From Membranipora membranacea (lineage: Eukaryota; Bryozoa; Gymnolaemata; Cheilostomatida; Membraniporidae), in the NCBI GenBank assembly GCA_914767715.1, contig OU612066.1, positions 31,284,283 through 31,348,282 on the forward strand: a stretch of DNA of 64,000 nt. Direction: 5' to 3'. The notes under the pieces were generated by a model. That model made no database searches and was not told where the DNA came from. It was given only the letters and a program-made list of their open reading frames with translations. A program made the position numbers and the translations under genes. Below are positions 50,901-62,017 of this stretch, piece after piece; the stretch's first letter is position 1; every line of letters begins with the position of its first letter.

Positions 50901-52347
50901 GATTAACTACATTATAGTATGAATTCTAATGCCTAGGATATGGTGCAACACAACCTCAGAATGAGACTTTGAGTACCTTGAGAATTTCCTTAGGAAAAAC
51001 TCTAGGATATAAATCTTATACCTAAGATACAAAATACCACTGTGGGATGGAAATAACGAAATAAAACATACCTGAAACTGCCGACCAGCGGGCTATAAAC
51101 TGATGTCCCATCGAATATGTGAAGGTGATCCCATCCGCATTCCGTTGAAAAATTATTGAACGTCAATTTTATAGGTTTAGGTTTGCCATATATTGGCAAT
51201 CCATTTATATCATATTTGGGTCTGTTTATAGGCTCTAATAGCCATGTGCATTTTGTGTTTAGTGAGTAATTTCCAGCACCATCATGTATCAGGCCGCTCT
51301 CAGCAGTCAATCTGGAAAAACCATAAAAATTACAATATTGTAATACACAGTTATCAGAGATACTTAGCTAAACTTTTCGTCTGTCATGATAAGCAAGTGC
51401 AAGTCAAGAACTGTATATTGCACTACATCAGATGATTGCCTTGGTTTGCTATGAATCTCTTTTTTTCCAGAATCACTCAACTCGACAATATCTGTAGAGG
51501 CCTCTGTCCCTTAGTATGGGCAATGTATAGACAGTTTATAGCTTATGCGCTGGGCCTGGAAATTACAATTACATGTCCTATCCAAACGTAGGCCTTAGTC
51601 ATAGTAGATTGCAGTAACTCTGCGTGTAAACTGCTGAATGTCAGATTATTCCATGAGTAGCAATGATGTACTGTAGCTATACCAATAATTTGTGTGTGTA
51701 TTATCAAGGAGTCTCTAACTCCTCGGTATTATCAAGGAGTAACTCTGTGGTATTTTATATAGGTCCGGAGTATGTGTAGGTAATGTAGCACATGTTGCGG
51801 AGTACCTTTTGATCATATAATCCTGGAATTACATGCATTATTTTCAATTTTGTCTATTTCCATGATCATGGGTGGAGTATAGATGCTTTGCACTGCTTGT
51901 AACCCCATCACTATCAGTGCCTGATACTATCTATAACTAAGTTTAGTTTAAGTTGTATGTATTGTTGTGTTCACTATATTTGTAACTGTATACAAATCAC
52001 TTAGAGAGAGAGAAACTTATTCCGGAGAAAAATTACAATCCATTAGATTGATAATAAGTTATTTAACTATATAAATACATAGGAGGAACAACAAATAAAA
52101 AGGGAATAAGAGAAAGCCCCTTTACTTCTTCGTCTTACCTGAATCTTCCATCACAAAACTGACATCTCTCTCCGATCCAACCTTCATCACACAAACATGT
52201 GCCATTCAAACATTGGCCATTGTCACACTCCCCTGATTTACAGAGACCTGACTCTGGTGTAGATATTGATAGCCCCAATGTCGATCTCAGGGCAACAGAA
52301 ACACAGAAAATAAGAGAAATTGTGTAGAGGTTTTTCGACATGTTCAT
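32926..52347 (-). CDS. ATRN: Attractin orthologue (25 exons, 1255 aa)
   Basis: Exons (5' to 3'): 52347-52139, 51311-51072, 49961-49854, 48682-48498, 47637-47451, 46681-46582, 45165-44958, 44047-43861, 42873-42719, 41876-41789, 41310-41123, 40817-40627, 40369-40171, 39847-39662, 39250-39167, 38795-38700, 37873-37736, 36637-36544, 36307-36252, 35963-35799, then 35460-35294 or 35266-35100, 34753-34616, 33846-33625, 33175-33034 and 32960-32926. Every phase agrees; the total is 3768 nt. Order: signal peptide, EGF, CUB, two EGF, six kelch blades, PSI repeats, laminin-type EGF (GDPTNGGTC), a beta-rich juxtamembrane part, one transmembrane helix (FFLVFFGCFLALLIIAGF) and a tail with MASRPFASV. In vertebrate attractin and MEGF8 that motif region binds the E3 ligases MGRN1/RNF157 (family knowledge). 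The single CUB-kelch-PSI set favours attractin over MEGF8. I see no C-type lectin domain, present in mammalian attractin. The last exon is short and less certain. Confidence 0.93.
35100..35266 (-). other. Attractin alternative exon, copy 1 (downstream)
   Basis: 167 nt, entered in phase 1 (GT TTT TAT GAC) and left in phase 0 (TTC CAG, then GTAAAA). It encodes FYDSKYQSIPLNSECYADES and continues to TTPLVFQ. It would join directly to the transmembrane exon at 34753. About 45 of its 55 residues are identical to those of its twin at 35460-35294. Confidence 0.9.
35294..35460 (-). other. Attractin alternative exon, copy 2 (upstream)
   Basis: 167 nt with the same phases, splice sites and length as its twin. 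It encodes FYDSKYQSIPINSECYADES, differs in the middle (IKLTISHRDRSFNSGEHD against ITLTIDHLDLDFNSREHN) and ends TTPFVFQ. Only 27 nt separate it from copy 1, less than a normal animal intron. Confidence 0.9.
37236..37765. repeat. 38-bp minisatellite copied from an exon end and its 5' splice site
   Basis: About 14 units in attractin intron 17. Read on minus, each unit is roughly GATCCTACAAACGGGGGCAC followed by CTGTAAATGTAAGTAGG. The first unit on that strand is the true end of the laminin-EGF exon (DPTNGGTCK) plus its GTAAGT donor at 37735. Units far from the exon are the most diverged. Confidence 0.93.
38016..38405. mobile_element. Foldback MITE in an attractin intron
   Basis: About 150-bp inverted arms around CACTGCTGCC and CACCTAATGAGCAAATTATT, with TA at both edges. 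The loop is about 70 bp. A half copy lies at 17813-17965. There is no coding capacity. Confidence 0.78.
41635..41768. mobile_element. Near-perfect palindromic MITE
   Basis: Arms containing GGGATAGCTGGTGGTAGCAT and the inverse, meeting at a TTATCAACCACT stem-loop. It lies in an attractin intron next to a related element at 42471-42658. Confidence 0.7.
42471..42658. mobile_element. Palindromic MITE, same family as 41635-41768
   Basis: Ends read AAAAGTTCAACATCTCGTGG and the inverse near 42655. The inner arms share AGGATAGCTGGTAGTAGCAT with the neighbour. Both lie in attractin introns. Confidence 0.7.
44161..44290. repeat. Hairpin with poly-G loop and 12-bp satellite
   Basis: AGCCTGTCTTGACGAGCTTT pairs with AAGCTTGTCAAGACA around a G-run loop. 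The right arm then expands as about five copies of AGTGTCAAGACA. It is a relative of the hairpin at 63684-63736. Confidence 0.75.
49564..49637. repeat. 14-bp tandem repeat
   Basis: About five copies of CATTATATTATAAA in an attractin intron. Confidence 0.85.
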
Positions 52348-52630
52348 CTCAAGCCATTCCTAGGATAAATCTGGTATATCCTGTTTCTCTGAAAAAAGAG
52401 TTAGGAAAAACTTTCAACCAAAACACAGAGCTGATTGGTCAAATTGTTGGATACACATCTGTGATTGGACAGCTAGTAAGTGATGTCATCCACAGCAACT
52501 CCAAAACAATCTCATCAACATCATTCTCAGCAAAGAAAAATTCTAGTGACACATTACTATTTCTTTCTTCAGATTTTTACTGTACTCAGAATACATCATT
52601 TTTATGCAGTTTCTAACATAATGCCAGAAC
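52348..52630. promoter_or_regulatory. Divergent promoter between attractin and Rab28
   Basis: The two start codons face away from each other with 283 bp between them, so both 5' UTRs and core promoters must share this segment. TTGTTGG and GTGATTGGACAGC in the middle include CCAAT-type sequences (ATTGG at about 52435 and 52466). No TATA box is obvious. This is an arrangement inference, not a mapped promoter. Confidence 0.5.
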
Positions 52631-55218
52631 ATGTCTGACTCTGAAGAAGAAGCTAAAGATAAGCAGTTGAAAATAGCCATTCTAGGGGATGGTTCTGCTG
52701 GAAAGGTAAGTTGTTGAATCATCCATACCAGTTGAGTTGAGAGTTATGAATTATATTGATGTAAATACTTTTACTTCTAAAAAGCATTTCAATGTTTACT
52801 GCCTCCCTTGGTCTGGTGTTATGGGAATTGTTATTTGGCTCATGTGAGACGCTATAGCTTCAACATATGGGGCTGCTTACTAGCTGTATAATTAGGTTGA
52901 CAAACTACCTACTAAGTTTCTGATGTAGTACACACAGAAGAGTAGGTGAAAGGGAGATAATGCCAATTTGACTGCTGTGTTGATGGTTATCTTCCCACAC
53001 ATACATATATACATGTTAAATTGACGTGGAAGTATTATATGTCGTCAAAACCCAAGTAAATTGTACTTACTTTTATTGTAGACATCTATCACTACTAGAT
53101 ATGCACAGGAGCAGTTCGGCAAACATTACCGACAGACAGTAGGAGTTGATTTCTTTCTCAAGAGAATAGTTTTACCAGGTAAACTGGTCAAATATTAATA
53201 ATACACTATCAGAGCTAGCCTCAGCCTTTAGACGATCCTCGTTTGAATTGGAGTTCTCATCTGATAAGTTAGTGGAATCAGCCTAATTACAACTTATCAT
53301 CAGGAATCAGTTTCTTACTATTTGAAATAGGCAATCTGAGTTCTGAGGGATTCGCCATTTGGAACCCAAAAGACTTGCATGTAAGAATCCATGGAGAAAA
53401 AAACCATTGTGGATTGTCACATGTTGCAATAAAAATTTATTGGTAAATGTAATTGAAGCGGAAAGGCAGTAATGACTACTATGTCCATCATTCATAATTG
53501 TACATGTCTGGTATGATCACAGGTGGTATCAATGTTGCAATGCAAGTATGGGATATCGGTGGCCAGTCAATAGCCGGCGGAATGCTTGACAAATATATCT
53601 ATGGTGCTGATGTAAGTTTATATTGTGTTAGTATGTCCAGCTTCCAACTCTGCATGTCTTATATTTTTGAAGATTAAGTCTAACTGTGCATCCAGCAACC
53701 AAATCGATTGTAGCACAACTCTCAACCTACCTTACCTTGAAAAAGTGGAGTTGGCACACAATACACTAAACTGAAAATAAATTGAAAAACAGAATTCTTA
53801 TCTAGATAGGCCTACAGTTTATCAAGATTATCGTAAAATTTACCTTATTTTGAAAAATTATTAATTAATTTTCATCGTTTTATAATGGAATATTTGACAG
53901 CCCCGAAAATATCTCTTTATCCGTTACAAAATACCAATTGTTGTGCTGATGTTGTAGTATTTGTCACATATTTCAGGGTATATTGGTAGTTTATGATGTG
54001 TTGATGTATTTCAGGGTATATTAGTAGTTCATGATGTATTTCAGGGTATATTAGTAGTTTATGATGTAACAAATTATCAAAGTTTTGAGAATGTGGAAGA
54101 TTGGCTAAAACAAGTCAAGAAGGTAACAGAGACACAGGGGCCTGAATACAGAAAACCGCATCTCGCCTTAGTCGGCAATAAAAGTAAGCAACCATTGTTA
54201 CTATGAGTTTACACTTATAGCTAATAAATATAGCCTGCCCTGACCCTAGGGTCCATTCATGTTAGTTGGTCGTAAAAATCAATTATTCAGATTTGAAGGA
54301 GTTATAAAATTAGGAACACCTATGAACAGTAGAGTTTATTATGTCAGCCAGCCAGCACCCCTATAGAGCTTGTGAATGTTACTATATTGTAATGTTTACC
54401 TCATAAGATAGACTCATAAAATAAGTTCACCTCATAAGATAAGTGTTCTGATCATCCACGTATTGAAGTTGATGTTTTGCGAATATTTCAGGTGATCTTG
54501 AGCATATGCGTACAGTTAAACTCGATAAGCACACAAAGTTCGCACAAGAAAATGGCCTTTCATCACATTATGTCTCTGCAAAGACAGGGGACTCGGTGAG
54601 CTGATTATTTTTTGTAAACCAAAGATTTTGACCATTTGTTTCACTGCAGAACAGTTTCTGTATCTGTAAGAGACAGTTAATTAAAAGGCGGAATGTTCTT
54701 CATGAGCTATAAGTTACCAACCTAGCTAGAAGTTATACATTATCGCTATGAAGGAATATGGATTAAGCTTCTAAGCCTAAGCCATGTCTAGTTTTTGGCT
54801 GCTGAAAATGTTAGGATGTGGAAGCATTCCTTTTTAATTGGTTTCTACTCTACACAAAAATAATTGATAGGAGATACAATTCCCAAGGCATCATACTTTG
54901 CATACATATTTTCAGCTTGTAACGTATATGGTTGATATTTTGCTTGAAGCTTTGCATTGCGCCTGTGCCGATTAGCAACTCTATCTGGGATTTGAGACGA
55001 CAACATAATAGTAATTAATATGGAGTTCTTTTTGCTCTTTTCAGGTGAACATTTGTTTCCAGAAGGTAGCTGCAGATATTTTAGGAGTTAAACTGTCACG
55101 TGCTGAGCTAGAGTCTCAACATAGGGTAGTTAAAGCTGAGATTACTAACTATGCTAAAAAAGAGGCAGCTGTGCCAGTACCCCAGTCTCAGAAGAGTAGC
55201 ATGTGTTCCATACAGTGA
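52631..55218 (+). CDS. RAB28: Rab28 small GTPase (225 aa)
   Basis: Exons 52631-52705, 53082-53178, 53523-53611, 54045-54183, 54492-54595 and 55045-55218 total 678 nt with consistent phases. The start [15 protein letters not shown] matches the known Rab28 N-terminus. Visible motifs: P-loop GDGSAGKTS, switch II WDIGGQ (typical of Rab28), base-binding GNKSD and SAKTGDS. The C-terminus CSIQ is a CAAX box, so farnesylation rather than the double geranylgeranylation of most Rabs is expected. Rab28 acts at cilia and extracellular-vesicle shedding in other animals (family knowledge). It is divergently placed beside attractin. Exon 4 is preceded by two extra copies of its own acceptor. Confidence 0.96.
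53971..54054 (+). repeat. Triplicated 3' splice site before Rab28 exon 4
   Basis: TTTCAGGGTATATT.GTAGTT occurs three times, with exon starts at 53977, 54015 and 54045. The spacings are 38 and 30 nt. Confidence 0.92.
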
Positions 55219-56612
55219 TTGGCTGTATCTGAGGCTAAGAAATAACCTTGTGAAGATAAAACTGGGAATGCCTAGCAATGTACAGCTTTCCATAGAATTG
55301 AAAAGAACTGCTGGCTCTTGAAGAACCGTTATTGCCAGACCATTATTAGTTCCTTATACATTTCTATTATTGTTTCAATGCACTTCCATTAGTATGCTAT
55401 TTTCCCCTGTTGTGTCAGTTTTTTTTGTTCGCCATCAAGTTATTTGTGTTCCTTATAAAGCTTTGGCTAAGATTCGCTGCCTTGTCAGTACAACTTAGAC
55501 AAATCCCAAAGATACCTCATGGTTCAAACAAATCTTATAATTGATCAATGTTTTAATGGTATTGTGATCATGTTCCGTTTACCGTCCACTTTTGTCTCAT
55601 GTCCATTCTGCTGTTCTACACAGTCCATGTTCCTGCCTAACAATCATATTAGGGTTATCTGCTCTTAATTTGCAGCCATAATAAAATAAATATAATAAAA
55701 ATAAATTGGGTTCCGGTGATATGATGATTTGTTGATTCCTAGTAGCACATCGTTGAATCATATCTCTTACTCCTTTGTTAAAGGCTTCTGGCCGGAAAAA
55801 AATATTGCTGGAGGTTTAAGCGTCTCAGTAGTACTAGAATGATGAACCTTGTTTCGGATCTGAGACTTTCACAAAAAGCATTTATTCTACTTTTTATTTG
55901 ACTCGGGACTGTTCCAAAATTGAGTCACATTGTTGAAATTAAGAAAAATAGGACAACATCAAAAACTAGAAAACATGTCTTTTCTTTGCATCAACCTAAT
56001 GCACATTTCTGCAAAATAGATTCACAACCATGAGATTCTAATTCCACACAAAATTTTCAGTAAAAGTATTCGGTTTGACTTGCAATTAAGTTTACAATAA
56101 AAGGCGACTTAACTTCATGAATGGGTTTGGGACGGTGTAGATAGAGGCTTACCGTTTGATCAATGAGCTTCCTCTATCCGGAGGGAAGTTCATTGATTGA
56201 TGGCGCCCAACTAACTTATAAAAAAAATAAAAACCAGTTAGAACTATAACCTGGCAAGGGGTTTTGCTTTGGCACAAAGAACATTGATAACGCTGCTAAG
56301 TTCTAAGAGAACTTAGAAAAAAGAGAATCTACCCACAATGGGAGGTAAACTTTTTTTAAATCGCTTATAGCATTGCAGTTTCGCTTCATTTTATAATTGC
56401 TTTGCAATCTGATTGTGTAGCAGCAAGGAGTCTCTAACTCCTTGGTGGCAGTAAGTGTCCAAATGATCATTCTCGTGGTAGAGTAAGAAAGGATCATTGT
56501 CCTCATAGTGCCGGTAGTGATGCTTTGCACAAAGAACTGACAGGACATCAGACTCTGTTTGCAGTGTCACTAGTGAGGGTTAAGTCTACACTTCGAACAT
56601 GAACTTCAGATG
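55219..56612. other. Convergent 3' region of Rab28 and the MMD-like gene
   Basis: AATAAA and related A-rich signals at 55680-55706 mark a likely Rab28 polyadenylation site about 465 bp past the stop. Two short palindromes lie at about 56160-56200 and 56424-56445. No gene was seen. Confidence 0.5.
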
Positions 56613-59600
56613 CTACCCGATTTTCTCGGCGACAGCGTCCGTAGAGCTATATAGGAATGATGAGGGGTATAGATACTTGAGTACAGCGTAGTAGTGATAA
56701 CCAGCACCAGCTGTCACGAAGCAGTGCCAGATGGCGTGAGCGTACGGTATCACTCCGTCCTTTTTGAAAAAATATATACCTAAGACTACGATTCCTCCAC
56801 TCATTGCTATTTCGAACACGCCTTCCTTGTTTTGCTGTGAAATGGAGAAAATTGGAAGATAAGCTTATGTATATACATAAATATATCAGTGTGTGGAATG
56901 ATTATGAGCATCAGTGGTAAAATGTAACCATTGATATCACATATACTGACAGCTGCCACAGGTGTGTGATTGGTGGTCACGAGCTTTGAATTGAGACCAA
57001 ATTGCTGGTTCACACATGACTAATAGAAAAATCCAAGCTGATCCACGGAGAACTTGCATTGTTGGTACTAAAGCTTCACCAGTGGATAGTTTTAGATTTG
57101 AAAAATAATCTTGAACAGTGTTGTCCTTATATTATACGCAAAGTTGGACTATTTTATGCACATGCAGAAATAAAACGGAGTTATCTAAGATCACTTACCA
57201 TTTCTAATATAAATACAGATGGACAAATACCTAGTGCCAAATAGAATGCTATCTCCAAAGATTGATACCTTCAAAGAGAAGTTTACATATTAATCAGCAC
57301 AGAAATATTATCTATTTGACATAGCTGATCAAGTTCATTGGGCTGCCACGACATTAAGGCAACGAGAGGGTACAGTAAAAATAAGCGCATAGACAGCAGA
57401 TATGACGCGTGTCCCATGGTCACATGAATTCTATGTAAAAAAAAAACCAAAACCATTTTTTATACCCAGTAAACCATATTGTAAGACCCAGTTTCTTTTG
57501 ACCGCATTTGTTTGCACTTTCCATAAGGTCTTCTAACTAGGCAGATAAAGAGTTATGCTTAATAAAATATCAGACCTCTCATCTAACCATTATGTCTCTT
57601 TTCTCGTCCCTTTCCCTGCATTTGGGGTTGCTCCTGATCCCCTGGAGCAACTGGAATGCAGGCAATTGGATTAAACTTGATCTAATATCCACCCCTAAGA
57701 GTTGGCTTCCTAACTACAATAATGTAGTGAAGAATGTCAATAATTTTGCTGGTTCAGGAATATGGGAGTTGTGACACTCTGAATCATGGGGGAGCAACTC
57801 TTCCTCTCAAAACTGATAACACCAAATCAGGGATACTTGTGTCATTTTTTAGCAAGCTATGTGGTAAGACATTTGGGTAAATATGCACTGTGACGCAGCT
57901 GTATAACCTGCCACAATTTTGTACATTTAGAGTAGACATATTTCAGCAAATACTTTCAATGTGAAAAGGCAGGCAGGAAACATGTGCCTTTGGTTCGACT
58001 ATGAACATATCAGTTAAGGGCAGAAAAAACTCTGCTCTGCAGGCTCAAAAACTCTGAAAGAGGTCTCAAGTACTGGTTTTATTGGTCTCACACACCCTGC
58101 TATTACAATCCTAACCTGTTATGGAATGTGAACTGGTACATCACAAGTAGAACTGTCGCTAACCATGTAAACCACAGAACTTCTTCACCCATAGTGTGCT
58201 GTTTGAGTACCATCCTGTAATCATAAACACCAATTCAGATTACACCAAGGAGTGATAGCGATTATACCAAGAGGCCTTGGCATCGAATCAGACAATGTTT
58301 TCAGATGAGTTTCAGGGAAAAGAAATTGGATTTTACTGCAAATGATAGGTGTTTTATGGCAGTCTAATGGTGGCTAAGCAGTCCTATGAATTTTTTGTCA
58401 ATTGATTGTAAACCAATTCATGGAAAAGTACAAAGCTTTCCAACAGAGAACCATCTTTTGAGCAGACTTATAAAAGATTATTATGACAACTTGAACGTAA
58501 ATAACCACAACTTTACATTATCTGAGCTAAGTACTGGCATTAGGTACATACTTCATATTGAACTTTAGTTGCCCTTGACAGCGATGCTATGCAAATTTCA
58601 TGTAGACAAGGGATCAAAAGACACAGTTTCTTTTCAGTGTGTATAGTTTTCTATCGATAATTCCATGTATGCTTATGAAACAAAAAATTTATCAGCTGAT
58701 CAGTAGAGCTAAAACTTAACCAAGTATTCTAATGTAAACTTATGTAATCATACATCAGAAACAAATCACTTTCTGTAAAAGTAATTACGTTTCATAATAC
58801 AGCAATCTTTCTTTGATAAATTTCATCACAATCATCAGCATGATCTTTGCAGTCGCACACTCTCTCAAGTTAATTAGCATTGGTAACGGCTTTCCATTCC
58901 AACTGAGAGCTGTAGAATATCATTAATCGAAAGTAATGCAATGTTATTGATTTCGCATCACTGTCTGTCGTCAGTCTAATGATGTTAGCTGACGTTAGCG
59001 GCTATTGCCTGATTAATATTCCCATTTGACACCAAACAATTATCACAATGCCCCTCAGGATAGGAGCTGTATTCTAAAATAAGCCTCACCCCCTAGCCAA
59101 TCCAAATCTAAACCATAGTCAAGGAACGCTGATCGTCACAGCAACTGTTTTTATAGGCTTCTATCACAGTATATACATCGCAGCAGCCACTAGCCTAGTC
59201 GTAGCTATCAGTAAACGTTTCTGAGTTTAAGTGCTTTCTGATCTTACACTCAGGGATTTGGCTCCCAGACATGAGGGTGTTAAAAATTTGACATTTCATT
59301 GAGAGCGGGTGAAGGTGTGATGTATATCCTTGGATACCAGACATTATATAGTCATGTGACATTTGCCACAATGAAAAATGATCTTACCATGGGGTATAGG
59401 CTGCAGCTATAAATACATATATGATGGCTCTGTCTCCCTTATGGCAGACACTTCTCAACTGCCTGTAAATAAGAGCAGACAGATGTGAAAATTCAGCTAA
59501 AGCATTTGTAGTTTCTGACAGTGGTATTGTTTGACATTTGTTACAACCAGAATATTATTATATATATAGTTATTTTGTAAGAACAATCTGTTTACAAGTT

Positions 59601-60943
59601 AGGTCTACCAGGTAGCAGCCCGATCTTAATAAATAAAACAATCAGTTGTTTTAAGTTTTTGGGTGACATATCAAAACTTTCACGAGTAACCCGGAGTTTA
59701 ATTCACTGGATCATGTGAAAAGTTTGAGGTGAATCATCGAGCATTGATCTACTAAAGCAGTTCAGTAACTAAACCTTTCAGTTCGATCATTATGTTCAAT
59801 GATTAGTCTACTCCATTTTAATTTTAATTTCAAGATTTGGTTATGGAGGGTAAAATTTAGAAGTAGAAATTAAAAATGCTTCGTACCCTGTATGTCCAAG
59901 GTAGCAAACTACATGAAACATCGTGGACAGGGTGAAGAGAAGTATTAAACAGGAGCCGTATATCCATGCTATCCAGGTGTGACTAGCCGTATGAGATAAA
60001 TATATCAGTGATAAGAATCCTATCATACTCATAGGTATAAATATCTATAAACGATAACAAACATGATTGTTAAAAAAATGCAACAGCAACAATCAATCAA
60101 CTTGTTATCACAGGATAATTCTACCCAAGTTAGCAACCGCCAAATAACATGATGGAGTTGCTGCCGTGGGCTTGATAATCATCAAGCATGGCAGCTTATT
60201 GAATGTTGATAAGACTGGGATGGATTGAGTTGGCTTGAGTGGTAAGTGTGCATGTGTGTGTTCTGCTTGCGACGACAAGCAGAAGAGGGGTAAAATGGTA
60301 ACATCATGTTTTTATGTTCATCCCATTACCATATTATATTTATCTGGACATTACAGGGAGCTCCAGCTCAATAAAAACATGATAGGACTATATCTATCTG
60401 ATGTCCCAGGATTCCAGAGTTAAGTTGCGTAGTTGGAATTCTGTCATTGTCAACATGCCCATTAGATAACAGTTAGCTAGAGTATTCTATGATAGATTCT
60501 CCTGTATATCATTGCATGTTTCAGAGAATATGCTCTCATATATTTACACCCAGGGCTTAGAATTAGGAGATAATCTATCAATCACAGGAGTAAACCGCTT
60601 TTCATGAGAGAAAACATGATCAGATCATTGCAACTGCCATTTTAGAGGCTCAGCGGTGGTTAAAAGACAATTATATGTTTTATAATCTGGACAATCGATG
60701 GATGAATATACTATGGGATTGATGGTTTTGGTGTGCAACCCATAGACAATGGTACAACCTACCAACTGCAGTAAATCTTTAGGGGTTTCATTGATGAACA
60801 CCTCCCCTGCCCCGGGGGGGGGGGGGGGGGGGGGCAAGAGTGGGACGATCAATATACTTACCCCGTGTGTGTATATATTAGCTCTGTGTTCTGAAGCTGT
60901 GGGAATGTATGCTTTTCCATCGCCAGGTATGGGATTCATGAAT
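56613..60943 (-). CDS. PAQR-family seven-pass protein, MMD-like (first exon not found)
   Basis: Exons 60943-60862, 60044-59887, 59462-59388, 58214-58116, 57268-57199 and 56834-56613 connect in phase. The frame opens with FMNPIPGDGKAY and continues through TASEHRANIYTHG, matching the start region of MMD/PAQR proteins. LSTMFHVV (the SxxxH motif of this superfamily), HKGDRAIIYVFIAAAYTPW (conserved Asp) and IPYAHAIWHCFV (HxxxH) are the expected metal-binding residues. The hydrophobic pattern fits seven helices. The last exon ends after a short tail, SSTDAVAEKIG. The first coding exon, probably about ten codons ending in phase 2, was not located. It is convergent with Rab28. Confidence 0.88.
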
Positions 60944-61554
60944 CTGCAGTGTATAAGCAAGTTACAAAAATAAAAGGCAGCTGTTTGCAAAGGCCTACAT
61001 ATATTTTTTTTCTCAATCATATACTAAAGAAATGTAATCATGTATTATTAAGCCATGATATTAACAGCAAACATTGGCATCAGTTAGCCATAGCAAACAT
61101 TATAATTGAGTAATTATGTTTTAACCGCCTGAGCATTGAACTTGCAAAAAGTAAAATTGAAGGCTGAAAGTTACTGTTCAGAACTTCTATCCACAATAAT
61201 TACGCTGTTCGAGATAGGGGGATCGTCCTTGCTTACCATAAGGCCTATGGATATGTATCATATATTATGATGAGAATTATTGTGTGAAAAGTATTCATAA
61301 ATGTATATCTATAAGATTGCGATCAATTTCAGCAGCGCTCAGCCGCTTGCAATCAGCTGATGAAGGATTAAATCAATACAGCTGCCATCCAATTACTAAT
61401 ACGATACATTTGTTATTGATACACACATTATTCTGCTGCTGAGTTGCTGATACATTATTTCCACAAAAAGTCTGAGTTTTATTATAAGAGAACAGTTATT
61501 CAACAAAATTCACACTCATCGAAAGGCTTATAAGTTACATGCCTTTATTTTGCC

Positions 61555-61625
61555 AATGTCTAGTATCAACCACCACAAAAAACAGGGGTTGATACTGGAC
61601 ATTTGCAAAGTAAATGCATGTAAGT
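61555..61625. repeat. Long imperfect palindrome
   Basis: GCCAATGTCTAGTATCAACC and an inverse copy ending GGTTGATACTGGACATTTGC pair around a short loop. The minus-strand frame running to 61566 reads through it. Confidence 0.7.
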
Positions 61626-61682
61626 CCCAGGGGCCACATGGCTAAAATGTCCTCTTCTGGGGTCATTTGGGGTTTGTCTCAC

Positions 61683-62017
61683 CTGCTGCACTCTGACGAG
61701 CACATCGTGTAGCTGTTTCAATGCTGACCCTCCCGCTTTTATAGCAAACCACTGAAGTGTCCACGGATGTGTACGGAAAGTATCCTTTTGCCAGAAAGTC
61801 ACCGATATGTCAAGTCCATTACACGAGCAGTTAAATATGATTGCTCCCACCCTCTGAGGTACCTGTAGACTGACTCTGCAGATAGAACCAGAAGACTATA
61901 TAACCAACACTTACATGTCGTCACGCATTTGCAGCTACCAAACACCCAAGAATCTTGTGCGTTAGGTAGCTGCAGCAACGAGATGATGAAAAATAAACCT
62001 TGCCATCCTGAAGACAT
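61683..62017 (-). CDS. Candidate secreted protein, 3' end unresolved
   Basis: Exon 62017-61915 starts MSSGWQGLFFIISLLQLPNAQDSW, a plausible signal peptide, followed by SCKCVTT. A 41-nt intron then joins in phase to 61873-61683 (SLQVPQRVGAIIFNCSCNGL ... LHDVLVRVQQ), ending at CAG before GTGAGA. No following exon was found; alternatively the frame continues to a TGA at 61566, but that part overlaps a palindrome and is suspect. Family not recognised. It lies upstream of the MMD-like gene on the same strand and should not be confused with that gene's missing first exon. Confidence 0.45.

Noticed and set aside
52320-52616. 98-aa plus frame in the attractin-Rab28 gap
   Set aside because: Overlaps the attractin first exon in antisense and ends just before the Rab28 start; more likely promoter/UTR sequence.
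60749-60973. Plus-strand frame with a poly-Gly run
   Set aside because: Caused by a 22-base G homopolymer and antisense to an MMD-like exon.
61566-61682. Extension of the secreted-protein candidate to the TGA at 61566
   Set aside because: The extra frame runs through a long palindrome and past a good GTGAGA donor.
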